From JAXLYE01 sp046351595 (GTDB lineage: Bacteria; Myxococcota_A; Polyangia; Palsa-1104; JAEUJZ01): 64,000 bases of DNA. Position 1 is the first letter of the stretch, and every line of letters begins with the position of its first letter. The notes below the pieces were generated by a model. That model saw only the letters and a program-made list of their open reading frames with translations. It was not told the origin of the DNA and did not search any database. The translations under genes were made by a program, and so were the position numbers. Where the stretch lies: the NCBI GenBank assembly GCA_046351595.1, contig JAXLYE010000001.1, positions 1,240,001 through 1,304,000 on the forward strand. Direction: 5' to 3'. Positions 8,726 through 19,288 of the stretch are shown here, piece by piece.

Positions 8726-9988
8726 CTAGCGAAAAACGCCGCCGCCGCGAAGGCCCTGGGTGGGGCGGGGATGGCCCGACAGCGCCGCCGCGAGCTGCTC
8801 CAGGCTCAGAAGGTTGTGCACGGGCCGGTGCTCGTGCACGTGCTTGAGCAGGGCGCGCACGCCCTGGGCGCGCGGCGTAAAGCCCTCGAAGCTTAGCAGC
8901 GGGTTCAGCCAGACCAGCCGCCGGCACGAGCGTGCGAGCCGCGCCGCCTCGGCATCCAGCTGCTCCGGCGTGTCGCGCTCGAGCCCGTCGGTGATCAGCA
9001 GCACCACCGCGCCCTGCCCGAGCACGCGGCGCGACCACGTGTTGTTGAACGCGTGCAGCGCCCGGCCCAGGCGCGTGCCGCCGCCGAAGTCGCGCACCGC
9101 AGCGCCGCAGCGCCGCAGCGCCGCGTCGATGTCGCGCCCGCGCAGGGCACGCGTGACATTGCTAAGCTCGGTCCCGAACAGGAACGTGTGCGTGCGCCGC
9201 CGCGCCCCCTGCAGCGTGTGCAGAAAGCGCAGCAGCATCTCGGTGTAGCGGCCCATCGAGCCGCTGATGTCACAGAGCACGCACAGAGGCGGCGGCAGCT
9301 GGCGCGGCGCGCGGAAGCGCAGCGGCAGATCGGTACCGCCGGTGCGCAGGCTCGCGCGCAGCATGCGCGGCAGATCGAGCAGCGGCCCGTAGCGCGCCGG
9401 CCGCGTCCTGCGGGTCGGCAGCGGCTCGAGCGCGAACGGCAGCCGCGCCACCAGCCGCCGCACCACCTCTAGCTCCTCGGCCGTAAGCTCCGCGAAGTCG
9501 CGCCCGCGCAGCGCCGCCTCGCTCGACGGCGACAGCAGCGCGCTGAGCTCGACGCGGGGGCTCGGCAAAGGCGGCGGCGGCGGCTCGGGCCGCAGCGCGT
9601 CGAGCAGGCGGCGCGGCGGCGCCTTGTCGTCCTTCGGCCGCGGGAAGCGGCTGTTCGCAAGCAGCTCGTCGAGGATCGGCGGCAGGCCGCGGCCGGGCGG
9701 CCGGAAGAACAGCGCGAAGGCCTGCTCGAACAGGTAAAGGTCCTCGGCGCGCTGCACCAGCACCGCGCGCAGGGCGGCGCGCACCTCGTCGCGCTGCGAC
9801 AGGTCGATCGCGGTTAGCGCCTCCAGCGCCAGCAGCACCGACGACGGACCGACCTTCAGCCCGGCCCCGCGCAGGAGCCGCGCGAAGCGCACGATCGCAG
9901 CCGCCAGCTGGCCGCCCGAGAGGATCTCGAGATCGTCCTCGGCGTCGCCGCCGCCTGCGCTGGGCGACCGCGGCGCGGGCGCGCTCAC
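8726..9988 (-). CDS. coxE: CoxE-like von Willebrand factor A protein
   Basis: 420 residues from GTG 9988, which overlaps the upstream MoxR stop (GTGA). The C-terminal half is a VWA domain with a MIDAS set: CDISGSMGRY (DxSxS), GGTRLG (Thr) and LLITDGLERD (Asp). The N-terminal half is helical with a Pro/Arg-rich hinge. CoxE works with the MoxR ATPase CoxD in maturation of the Mo/Cu or Mo active site of xanthine-dehydrogenase-family enzymes. Position and translational coupling support that role. Confidence 0.85.
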   Translation of the reverse strand: MSAPAPRSPSAGGGDAEDDLEILSGGQLAAAIVRFARLLRGAGLKVGPSSVLLALEALTAIDLSQRDEVRAALRAVLVQRAEDLYLFEQAFALFFRPPGRGLPPILDELLANSRFPRPKDDKAPPRRLLDALRPEPPPPPLPSPRVELSALLSPSSEAALRGRDFAELTAEELEVVRRLVARLPFALEPLPTRRTRPARYGPLLDLPRMLRASLRTGGTDLPLRFRAPRQLPPPLCVLCDISGSMGRYTEMLLRFLHTLQGARRRTHTFLFGTELSNVTRALRGRDIDAALRRCGAAVRDFGGGTRLGRALHAFNNTWSRRVLGQGAVVLLITDGLERDTPEQLDAEAARLARSCRRLVWLNPLLSFEGFTPRAQGVRALLKHVHEHRPVHNLLSLEQLAAALSGHPRPTQGLRGGGVFR

Positions 9989-11046
9989 CGCACGCCGCCG
10001 ACGGCCGCCTGCACCTCGTCGAGGAGCTTGCGCGCCTCGGGCCCGCGGACCTTCGCCAGATCGTCCTGGTACTTCAGCAGCACGCCGAGCGTCGCGTCCA
10101 CGGCCTCGGCATCGAGCGCCTCGCGCTCGAGCGCGAGCAGCGCCTCGGCCCAGTCCAGCGTCTCGGCGACGCCGGGCAGCTTGAACAGGTCGGCGCGCCG
10201 CAGCCGCTGCACGAACGCCACGACCTGCGCGGACAGCCGCTCGGGCACGTCGGGGAGGCGCTGCCGCACGATCGCGAGCTCGCGCGGGGCGTCGGGGTAG
10301 CCGATGAAGTGGTAGAAGCAGCGGCGCTTGAGCGCGTCGTGGATCTCGCGCGTGCGGTTCGAGGTCAGGATGCACAGGGGCGGCGCCGCCGCGGCGATCG
10401 GGCCGAGCTCCGGGATGGTGACCTGGAAGTCGGCCAGCACCTCGAGCAGGTAGGCCTCGAACGGCTCGTCGGCGCGATCGAGCTCGTCGATCAAGAGCAC
10501 CGGCGGGCCCAAAGGATCCGGCTCGAGCGCCTGCAGGATCGGCCGCTTGATCAGGTACTCGGGCGAGAACAGGTCGCGCGCCAGGCGCTCGCGCTCCGAT
10601 GACCGATCTGCGGCCAGCGAGCGGTCTGCCCCCGCCGGGCGCGGCGCCGTGGCCTCGGTCAGCCGGATCGCGAGCAGCTGGCGCGTATAGCTCCACTCGT
10701 AGACCGCGGCGTGCACGTCCAGGCCCTCGTAACACTGCAGGCGGATCAGGCGGCGGCCGAGCGCCTGCGCCAGCACCTTCGCGATCTCGGTCTTGCCGAC
10801 GCCGGCGTCGCCCTCCAGCAGCAGCGGCCGCCCGAGCTTGAGCGAGAGGAACAGCACCGTCGCCAGGCCGCGGTCCGCGACGTAGCGCCCGCGCAAGAGC
10901 AGCGCCAGCGTCTCGTCGACCGAGCGAGGCAGCGCGGTGGGTTCGACGGCGCGCGGCAGCGCGGTGGGTTCACCTGCGCGCCGGGTTGTTTCACCCGCGC
11001 CCGGACTTGTTTCACCCGCGCCCGGGCCTGGCATCGGCACGGCCAT
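9985..11046 (-). CDS. coxD: MoxR-family AAA+ ATPase, CoxD type
   Basis: 353 residues. Walker A GDAGVGKTE, Walker B LLIDELDRAD, sensor CILTSNRTREIHDALKRRC and the typical FQVTIPELG segment identify a MoxR AAA+ ATPase of the CoxD subgroup. It probably drives cofactor insertion together with the adjacent VWA protein. The first ~40 residues are a low-complexity repeat (GAGET/TALPRAVEP units) not expected in the family and encoded by short DNA repeats resembling the GTGAAACA motif seen elsewhere in the window. It starts 2 bp after coxM. Confidence 0.88.
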   Translation of the reverse strand: MAVPMPGPGAGETSPGAGETTRRAGEPTALPRAVEPTALPRSVDETLALLLRGRYVADRGLATVLFLSLKLGRPLLLEGDAGVGKTEIAKVLAQALGRRLIRLQCYEGLDVHAAVYEWSYTRQLLAIRLTEATAPRPAGADRSLAADRSSERERLARDLFSPEYLIKRPILQALEPDPLGPPVLLIDELDRADEPFEAYLLEVLADFQVTIPELGPIAAAAPPLCILTSNRTREIHDALKRRCFYHFIGYPDAPRELAIVRQRLPDVPERLSAQVVAFVQRLRRADLFKLPGVAETLDWAEALLALEREALDAEAVDATLGVLLKYQDDLAKVRGPEARKLLDEVQAAVGGVR

Positions 11047-11048
11047 CG

Positions 11049-11855
11049 CTAGCCCAGCGCGGCCTGCACCGCGCGGCGCGCCATCACCGCGATGAGGTGG
11101 GCGCGGTAGGCGGCGCTGGCCTCGGCGCTGTCGCTGAGCTCCTCGGCGGCCACGGTGATGCCGGCGAGCGCCGCCGGCTCGAAGCGCTGCGCGAGCGCCT
11201 GCTCCATCGCCGCGACCCGGAACGCCGACGGGCCGGCGCCGGTGACCGCGACACGCACGCTCTTGTCCTTGTGCTGGGCGACCATCACGCCAACCAGCGC
11301 GTACTTGCTGGCGTGGCTGGCGAACTTCACGTACGCCGCGCGCGCGGGGATCTTGAAGCGCGCCGCGGTGATCAGCTCGTCCGGCTCCAGCGCCGTCGAG
11401 AACAGGCCGGTGAACAGCTCGTCGCCGCGGATCGTGCGGCGGTCGGTGCGCACGGTCGCCTGCAGCGCCAGCACCGCCGCCGGGTAGTCGGCCGCCGGAT
11501 CGGCGTGCGCCAGCGAGCCGCCGAGCGTGCCGCGGTTGCGCACCTGCGGATCACCGATGCCCTCGCACAGCTGCGCGAGGCCCGGGATCGCGCGCCGCAC
11601 CTCGGGCGAGGCCGCGACCTCGGCGTGCGTGCACAGCGCGCCGATGGTGACGCCGTCGCCATCGACCTGGATGGTGCGCAGGCCGGGGTCGGTGAGGCCG
11701 GCGAGCGAGATCAGGTCGCTCGGCTGCGCCATGTCGAGCTTGAGCACCGGCAACAGGCTCTGCCCGCCGGCGAGGAACTTGCCCTCGCTGGCGCCGCGCA
11801 AGAGGCCGAGCGCTTCGGCGACGGTGGAAGGACGGTGGAATTCGAACTCACGCAT
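11049..11855 (-). CDS. coxM: Molybdenum hydroxylase FAD-binding subunit (CoxM-like)
   Basis: 268 residues, the standard size for the medium subunit. MREFEFHRPSTVAEAL opens the FAD domain; AGGQSLLPVLKLDMA and GTLGGSLAHADPAADYPA are the two FAD-pyrophosphate motifs. It passes electrons from the 2Fe-2S subunit to the acceptor. It lies 13 bp after coxL, keeping the S-L-M order typical of form II clusters rather than the M-S-L order of form I carboxydotroph operons. Confidence 0.92.
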   Translation of the reverse strand: MREFEFHRPSTVAEALGLLRGASEGKFLAGGQSLLPVLKLDMAQPSDLISLAGLTDPGLRTIQVDGDGVTIGALCTHAEVAASPEVRRAIPGLAQLCEGIGDPQVRNRGTLGGSLAHADPAADYPAAVLALQATVRTDRRTIRGDELFTGLFSTALEPDELITAARFKIPARAAYVKFASHASKYALVGVMVAQHKDKSVRVAVTGAGPSAFRVAAMEQALAQRFEPAALAGITVAAEELSDSAEASAAYRAHLIAVMARRAVQAALG

Positions 11856-11868
11856 CGTGGCTCCCTCC

Positions 11869-14795
<2,927 letters not shown>

Positions 14796-15013
14796 GGGTT
14801 CTCCTTGCAGGGGGCCGCCCAGAAGCAGCGCGGCAGGCAGCGGGGCTGTCCCGCCGGGGATCATGCACGAGGAGAGGCGGCAAAATCTACGGCCAAGCTC
14901 CGCCGCAGCGCGGCATGGCGCGCGAGGCCGCGGGCGGGTCCCGCTACCGACGGAGACGTGGAGAACAGAGGGAGCCCGCGCGCAGGCAGGCAGGCGGGCG
15001 GTCAGTCAGGCTG

Positions 15014-15649
15014 TCAGGCGCCGCGCAGGTGCCCGAGCGCGGCCAAGAGGTTCCTGGGCATCGCCTTGAGCCCGACGACCAGCAGGTCGTCCTCGGTGAG
15101 CAGCTCGCGAACGGCCAGGATCTCGGAGACCGCGGCGACGATCGCCTTGGCCCGCGCATTGCGCGCGAGCTTGGGCAGCTGCAAGAGATCGAGCACGAAC
15201 TGGTCGCCCTGCGCCGAGACGATCATCGGCGGCTTCATCGGCAAGAAGCCCAGCAGGTCGCCCGGCTTGCCGAGGTCCATCATCATGACCATCTGCGCCA
15301 CCGGGCTGCCGTCGGGCGGCTTCACCGCGAGGTCGGTGACGCGCAGCCGCACCCGCGCGCTGTCCGTCGCAAGGGTCACGTCCTCGACGGTGATCACCGC
15401 CGACACGAAGATCGGCGTGCCCATCACCTCGGCGGTCGCCGAGACGCGCAGGCCCGGCGGCATCGCCTCGATCTGGAAGTCCTGCGGCAGCTTGCGGCCG
15501 GCCAGGCGGCCGATCAGCCAGCGCACCGCGTCCATCGGCGCGCCGAAGCGCAGCCGCGCCGCGTTCAGCGCCGCGCGCAGGAGGAAGTGGGGGTTTGACC
15601 GGAGGTACTGCAAGCCGTTCTGCAGGTCGGCGATCGTGATCACGTTCAT
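15014..15649 (-). CDS. Conserved-looking protein of unknown function
   Basis: 211 residues, MNVITIADLQNGLQYLRSN. No signal peptide or TM helix is obvious. The middle shows alternating beta-strands (GLRVSATAEV, PIFVSAVITVEDV, SARVRLRVTDLAV) that could be a lipid-binding or LmeA-like barrel, and the C-terminal part is helical (AIVAAVSEILAVRELL). I do not recognise the family. GAGG sits very close to the ATG. It is 57 bp downstream of the nuclease-like gene on the same strand, so co-transcription with that cassette is possible. Confidence 0.6.
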   Translation of the reverse strand: MNVITIADLQNGLQYLRSNPHFLLRAALNAARLRFGAPMDAVRWLIGRLAGRKLPQDFQIEAMPPGLRVSATAEVMGTPIFVSAVITVEDVTLATDSARVRLRVTDLAVKPPDGSPVAQMVMMMDLGKPGDLLGFLPMKPPMIVSAQGDQFVLDLLQLPKLARNARAKAIVAAVSEILAVRELLTEDDLLVVGLKAMPRNLLAALGHLRGA

Positions 15650-15706
15650 GCCTCGAAGCTAGCCTAGCCCTTGGGGGCGTGTCATCGGGATTGTCGCGAT
15701 GCGTCA

Positions 15707-16432
15707 TCAGGCAGGGGCTCTCTCTGCACCACCGCGCCGCCGCCTCACCGCGCCGCCGCCCCCGCGACTCTTTGGGGGAAGAGGCGCTTCGCCGGAGGCA
15801 GCACACAGCCGGGCCCGTACGCATAGCTCCCGAGCCTCGATGCGAGCAACGTTTGGCGCGTCGGTGCGGTCGATGCGCAGGGCCGCCAGACGGACGGGCT
15901 TTCCAGCCAAGACGATCGGCTCCGGCAGAGCGCGCGCCAGCTCCCGGTTCAGGACAAACACCCCGCCTACGAAGTGCTCACGCGCCGGGTGGCCTGGGAG
16001 CGGCTCTTCGGGCTCCCCCTCGCCGTCGACGGCCCAGGAGCGATGGTGCGCATCCCCGTGCGTGGGGCTCGCGGCTTCTCCAGCCGCTGCCAGGGGAGCG
16101 AAGTGACGGGCAGAGCTCTCCATCTGGGCCAGGCCATGGGCCTGCTGATCCTCCGTGCTCATCTTCCCTTTCAGGTCGATGAAGCAGACCCCGGAGGTAT
16201 CTGGAAAGGATACAACCAGCAGTCCATCGGCACTTTTTTCCTTTATATCGCCTTGTTTGCCCCGCGTGGTGCGGCCGGGCCAGTCGGCGTCTAATCGATA
16301 TAAGCTGAACTGACGATCCTCGTTTTCGATGATGAGCGACTGTTTGGTCCGTTCATCACGTAGGATGTATTCCCAGCGCTTGTTCGTATTCTTGTTCGGT
16401 CCGGGGCACAGCAGCGGCCTTAGTCGGTCCAT
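15707..16432 (-). CDS. PD-(D/E)xK-like nuclease candidate, partner of upstream ATPase
   Basis: 241 residues. The first ~115 are not recognised as a named family but show a restriction-endonuclease-like pattern: Asp69 in KEKSADGLLVVSF, then Asp86-x-Lys88 in GVCFIDLKGKM, followed by a Gln-rich helix (QQAHGLAQ). That is the D-(X)n-(D/E)xK arrangement of PD-(D/E)xK nucleases. The C-terminal ~40 residues are Arg/Gly-rich and low confidence. It starts 26 bp after the AAA ATPase stop, so the two form an operon. Nuclease activity is an inference from motif spacing. Confidence 0.6.
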   Translation of the reverse strand: MDRLRPLLCPGPNKNTNKRWEYILRDERTKQSLIIENEDRQFSLYRLDADWPGRTTRGKQGDIKEKSADGLLVVSFPDTSGVCFIDLKGKMSTEDQQAHGLAQMESSARHFAPLAAAGEAASPTHGDAHHRSWAVDGEGEPEEPLPGHPAREHFVGGVFVLNRELARALPEPIVLAGKPVRLAALRIDRTDAPNVARIEARELCVRARLCAASGEAPLPPKSRGGGGAVRRRRGGAERAPA

Positions 16433-16458
16433 ACGCAGCTACCTTCTCGCTATTCGCA

Positions 16459-17691
16459 TCATTCTGGCAGCTTGCTAACGATCAGGTTCATCTGATCTTG
16501 CAGCTCACTCGACACCGCCCCCAGCTCGGACTCGTTGATGAAACCGTTTTCGCGGTTTACCAGGCTGCGCACCGTACCATCACGCAAGAATACCAGGGCC
16601 TCTACATCTTCGATCGCCAGCCTGGCACCTGGTGGCGGCAGGCCGGCCGATTTCGTCTTCGCCGGTAGCCTGCCAGCTTGAACGAGGTTATTGACGGTAT
16701 ATAACACCGTGAGCGAGTGCGTAGTCAGCACGACCCGGAAGCCCTGCTGCACCAACATGGCCAGGATCTCGATGACCGCTCGCTGCGCTGCGGGATGTAG
16801 ATGGATCTCAGGCTCCTCTACATAAATCGTCGTGCCCGCAGCGACGCGTCCTTCTTTCCGCCACGAAAACAACACTTCCGCCAGCAGCACCAGGGGCCAG
16901 TTCGCCTTTTGACCCGAAGAGGCCATGCTCAGATCCAGCAGGGGACCCCGGCTCTCGACCGAAGCAACCCGCCACTTCCATCGGTCTCGCTGGCGCGTGA
17001 TCTCTCCGCCGAGCGCGAGGCGAGCTCGCTCGCGGACATCGCGTCCCTGTCTGGTATCGGGCTCGCCGGCACTCCATGCATCGAAAGCACTGGATGCCGA
17101 TTCCAGGAACTGCGCGAAGAATGTGTATGTGATCGGTGCTGGAATGACTTGATTGGCAATCGGTGTATTCAGCTCTGAGTAGAGCAGCCGCTCCGTAGGG
17201 ACGAAAACCGCGCGGATCCAGTCTGGTGTGCCGCGCTGGCGAATTTCAGTGATGCCCTGATTCAGGGCATTGCTCAGCGAAAGACGGATCAGCGTCTTTT
17301 TCTTTTCTGTCTTCTTTCGCCAGGTAATGGAACGATGAAGTTTCTCTTCTCCGTGCTCTGGTACCCACTCAACTTTGGTTTCATCCGCAACGAGCGAGCT
17401 GAAATAGGTGCGCTGACCCCGTAACTGGTTGAGCACGGCCTTCAGCATGGCCTCGTTAGAACGGGGCTCGGTATCGTCTGGCGCCAGTCCCGCTTCTGTA
17501 TAGGGAATGAGCCGCCCCAGATCGCGGAAGAGATAGAGGAGCTGGGCGGCAAGGGATTTGCCAGTGCCCTGCGGACCGATGAAGACCGTAAAAGGGCGCG
17601 GCTCGATGACACAGGGAGCCACCAGCGGGCCGACCCGTCCGCTGCGGATACCCAGCCGCTCACCGGGGGGGAGTTTGCTTGCAGGGCTCAT
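16459..17691 (-). CDS. SMC/ABC-like AAA ATPase (AAA_15/21 type), defence-like
   Basis: 410 residues. Walker A GPQGTGKS (39-46), an ABC-type signature SSGQ at 258-261, Walker B IYVEEPEIHLHP (from 289) and the H-loop TTHS (323-326) define an AAA_15/AAA_21 ATPase of the kind found in OLD, Septu, PARIS and retron-type defence modules. No TOPRIM or HNH domain is fused, so the effector would be the downstream nuclease-like protein. Codon use and base composition are noticeably less GC-rich than neighbouring housekeeping genes, consistent with transfer. The SD is weak. Confidence 0.8.
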   Translation of the reverse strand: MSPASKLPPGERLGIRSGRVGPLVAPCVIEPRPFTVFIGPQGTGKSLAAQLLYLFRDLGRLIPYTEAGLAPDDTEPRSNEAMLKAVLNQLRGQRTYFSSLVADETKVEWVPEHGEEKLHRSITWRKKTEKKKTLIRLSLSNALNQGITEIRQRGTPDWIRAVFVPTERLLYSELNTPIANQVIPAPITYTFFAQFLESASSAFDAWSAGEPDTRQGRDVRERARLALGGEITRQRDRWKWRVASVESRGPLLDLSMASSGQKANWPLVLLAEVLFSWRKEGRVAAGTTIYVEEPEIHLHPAAQRAVIEILAMLVQQGFRVVLTTHSLTVLYTVNNLVQAGRLPAKTKSAGLPPPGARLAIEDVEALVFLRDGTVRSLVNRENGFINESELGAVSSELQDQMNLIVSKLPE

Positions 17692-17775
17692 GATCCGGCG
17701 TCTATAGCACCCTGCCTGACGCTTTTGGAAGAACCCGGGCCGCGGTTGCCACGGCTCCGGGATCGCAGAAAAAGC

Positions 17776-17806
17776 TTGACCGTAACCTACAGGTTACATT
17801 ACCGAT
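17776..17806 (+). promoter_or_regulatory. MerR-like promoter with operator in the spacer
   Basis: A -35-like TTGACC (17776-17781) is followed immediately by the 16-bp palindrome GTAACCTACAGGTTAC (17782-17797) and a weak -10-like region (about 17799-17806). A dyad lying wholly inside a long promoter spacer is the layout of MerR-family operators. It is 48 bp upstream of the coiled-coil gene, which also has a consensus AGGAGG (17843-17848). No merR gene is in the window. Confidence 0.5.
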
Positions 17807-17853
17807 TCCAGCGCATCGATTGACCCATCCATTCAACGAATCAGGAGGATCTC

Positions 17854-18726
17854 ATGGGCTCACCCAGGAAGCTGGATGGCGAGCGTATTCCGCTGGAAGA
17901 CCTTGTGGAGGAAGTGCTGTTCACCAAGCTGATGATCCGCAATACGACCGAGAGCAAGGCGCAGGTCGCGGCGGCGGACAAGCTGCACGGCGACGCCGAG
18001 GCGCAGCTCACCCGCGAGCGCGGGCTGTATACGGCGCTCCTTGAGGCCGAGACGCGAGTCGCCATCGGCAACCGCGTGCTGGATGAGTGGGTCGGAGCGT
18101 TCCGGGGGCTCTTGGAGAGCAAGCGCGCCAGCGGCGGCGCGGACCTGTTCGGCCGCTTCTTCGGCAGCCGCCGGCCGAGCGAGGTGATCCGGATGCCGCT
18201 CGGCGCCGAGCTCGCCTTGGTCGAGCCCTGGGTCGAGTCGCTCAAGGCTGATGCCGACGCCGAGCTGAAGGCGCAGGGCGCGGCGCTGGAGAAGGTCGTC
18301 GCGGCTGGCAGCACCGCGCTCGCGGCCCACAAGGCGGCCCGGCAGGCGCTCAAGGACTTCCGCAGCGGCGCGCGCGCCGCCCTCTTCAACCAGGTCAACA
18401 GCGGGCGCGCGGCCCTGTTCGGCGCCCTGCGTGAGCTCGACAAGGGCAGGACCGATGCCGCCTGGGCGGAGTCGTTCTTCCGGCCGTCGCGGCGCCCCGA
18501 CGAGGCGGACGAGCCCACCGTCGCGGAGGCGAACGCGCAGCTGGAGACGCAGCGCGCGGCGCTCAAGGCCGCCGAAGCCCGGCTCGCCGAGGCGCAGCAG
18601 CGCGAGGCGCTGGCCCAGGCCGAGCTCGCGGCGCGTGAGGCCAAGGAGAAGGAGCGCGACGCGGCGCGCAAGGAGCTCATGGCCCTGCGCGACCGCCTCG
18701 CCGAGCTCGAAGCGCAGCTCCGGTAA
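17854..18726 (+). CDS. Coiled-coil protein, family member 1 (function unknown)
   Basis: 290 residues, almost entirely helical, no signal peptide or TM helix. The middle contains LFGRFFGSRRPSEVIRMPLG, then long Ala/Glu/Lys/Arg helices. Residues ~225-290 are a continuous coiled coil (LETQRAALKAAEARLAEAQ and onward). It resembles the 293-aa protein at 61402-62283: similar length, an LFG...SR hinge near residue 100, an F/L-F-R..RRP joint near residue 210, and a C-terminal coiled coil. Both genes are followed by a 42-43 bp repeat array. Start fixed by AGGAGG with 5-nt spacing. Confidence 0.7.
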   Translation: MGSPRKLDGERIPLEDLVEEVLFTKLMIRNTTESKAQVAAADKLHGDAEAQLTRERGLYTALLEAETRVAIGNRVLDEWVGAFRGLLESKRASGGADLFGRFFGSRRPSEVIRMPLGAELALVEPWVESLKADADAELKAQGAALEKVVAAGSTALAAHKAARQALKDFRSGARAALFNQVNSGRAALFGALRELDKGRTDAAWAESFFRPSRRPDEADEPTVAEANAQLETQRAALKAAEARLAEAQQREALAQAELAAREAKEKERDAARKELMALRDRLAELEAQLR

Positions 18727-18810
18727 AGGCACCGGGCCCTGCCGCGCCCCCCGTGCAGTGCGGCGGCCAGCGCGGCGGGCAGCGCCAGCCAGGGGGGCCG
18801 GGCGCGGCGG

Positions 18811-19215
18811 GTCCGCAACGGCCGCTCGGGGAGCCGCTCCGGCGCGTGATGCGTCCGCAACGGCCAAGGCGGCGGCGCCCGGGCGCGCACAACGCCGGCA
18901 ACGGCCGTTGTGTGCGGCCCGCGGGCGGGCGGTGACCCCGGCAACGACCGTTGTGCGCGGCCCCCTGGTGCGCGGTGACACCGGCAACGGCCGTTGTACG
19001 CGGCCCGCAGATGCGCGGTGGCGCCTGCAACGCCGTTGTGCGCGGCCCGCGGGCGCGCGGTGGCGCCTGCAACAGTCCTTGTTCCCCGCCCGCGGGCGTG
19101 CACCGGCGCCTGCAGCGGTCCTTGTCGCCCCCACCGCGGCGTGCAGAGCGCCTGCAACGGCTGTTGCTTCGAGCCTCCGCGGCGTGCAGCCCCCCCTGCA
19201 ACCGCTGCAGTCGGC
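18811..19215. repeat. 10-unit array, 41-44 bp period, palindromic core
   Basis: Cores related to CAACGGCCGTTG start at 18816, 18858, 18899, 18942, 18985, 19028, 19070, 19113, 19155 and 19199. The best copies are perfect 12-bp palindromes. Between cores lies a GC-rich spacer with GGCCCGCGGGCG and, in later units, GCGCCTGC directly before the core. The array fills most of the gap between the coiled-coil gene stop (18726) and the AlbA_2 gene. It is not CRISPR: there are no unique spacers. Period changes of one base rule out conserved coding. Confidence 0.8.
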
Positions 19216-19288
19216 ACTGCAGCCGCGGCTCCGCCACGGCGGCAAAAATCCTCGGCCGGCAGCAAGAATGCGTATCTTTGGGGGCCTC

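Noticed and set aside
18811..19215. Possible CRISPR array
   Set aside because: The region between cores is itself repeated, not unique; there are no cas genes; the core is an imperfect, drifting dyad.
18431..19288. Long upstream extension of the AlbA_2 protein frame
   Set aside because: It overlaps the coiled-coil gene in another frame and crosses the 43-bp array; translation there is Arg/Ala/Pro low complexity.
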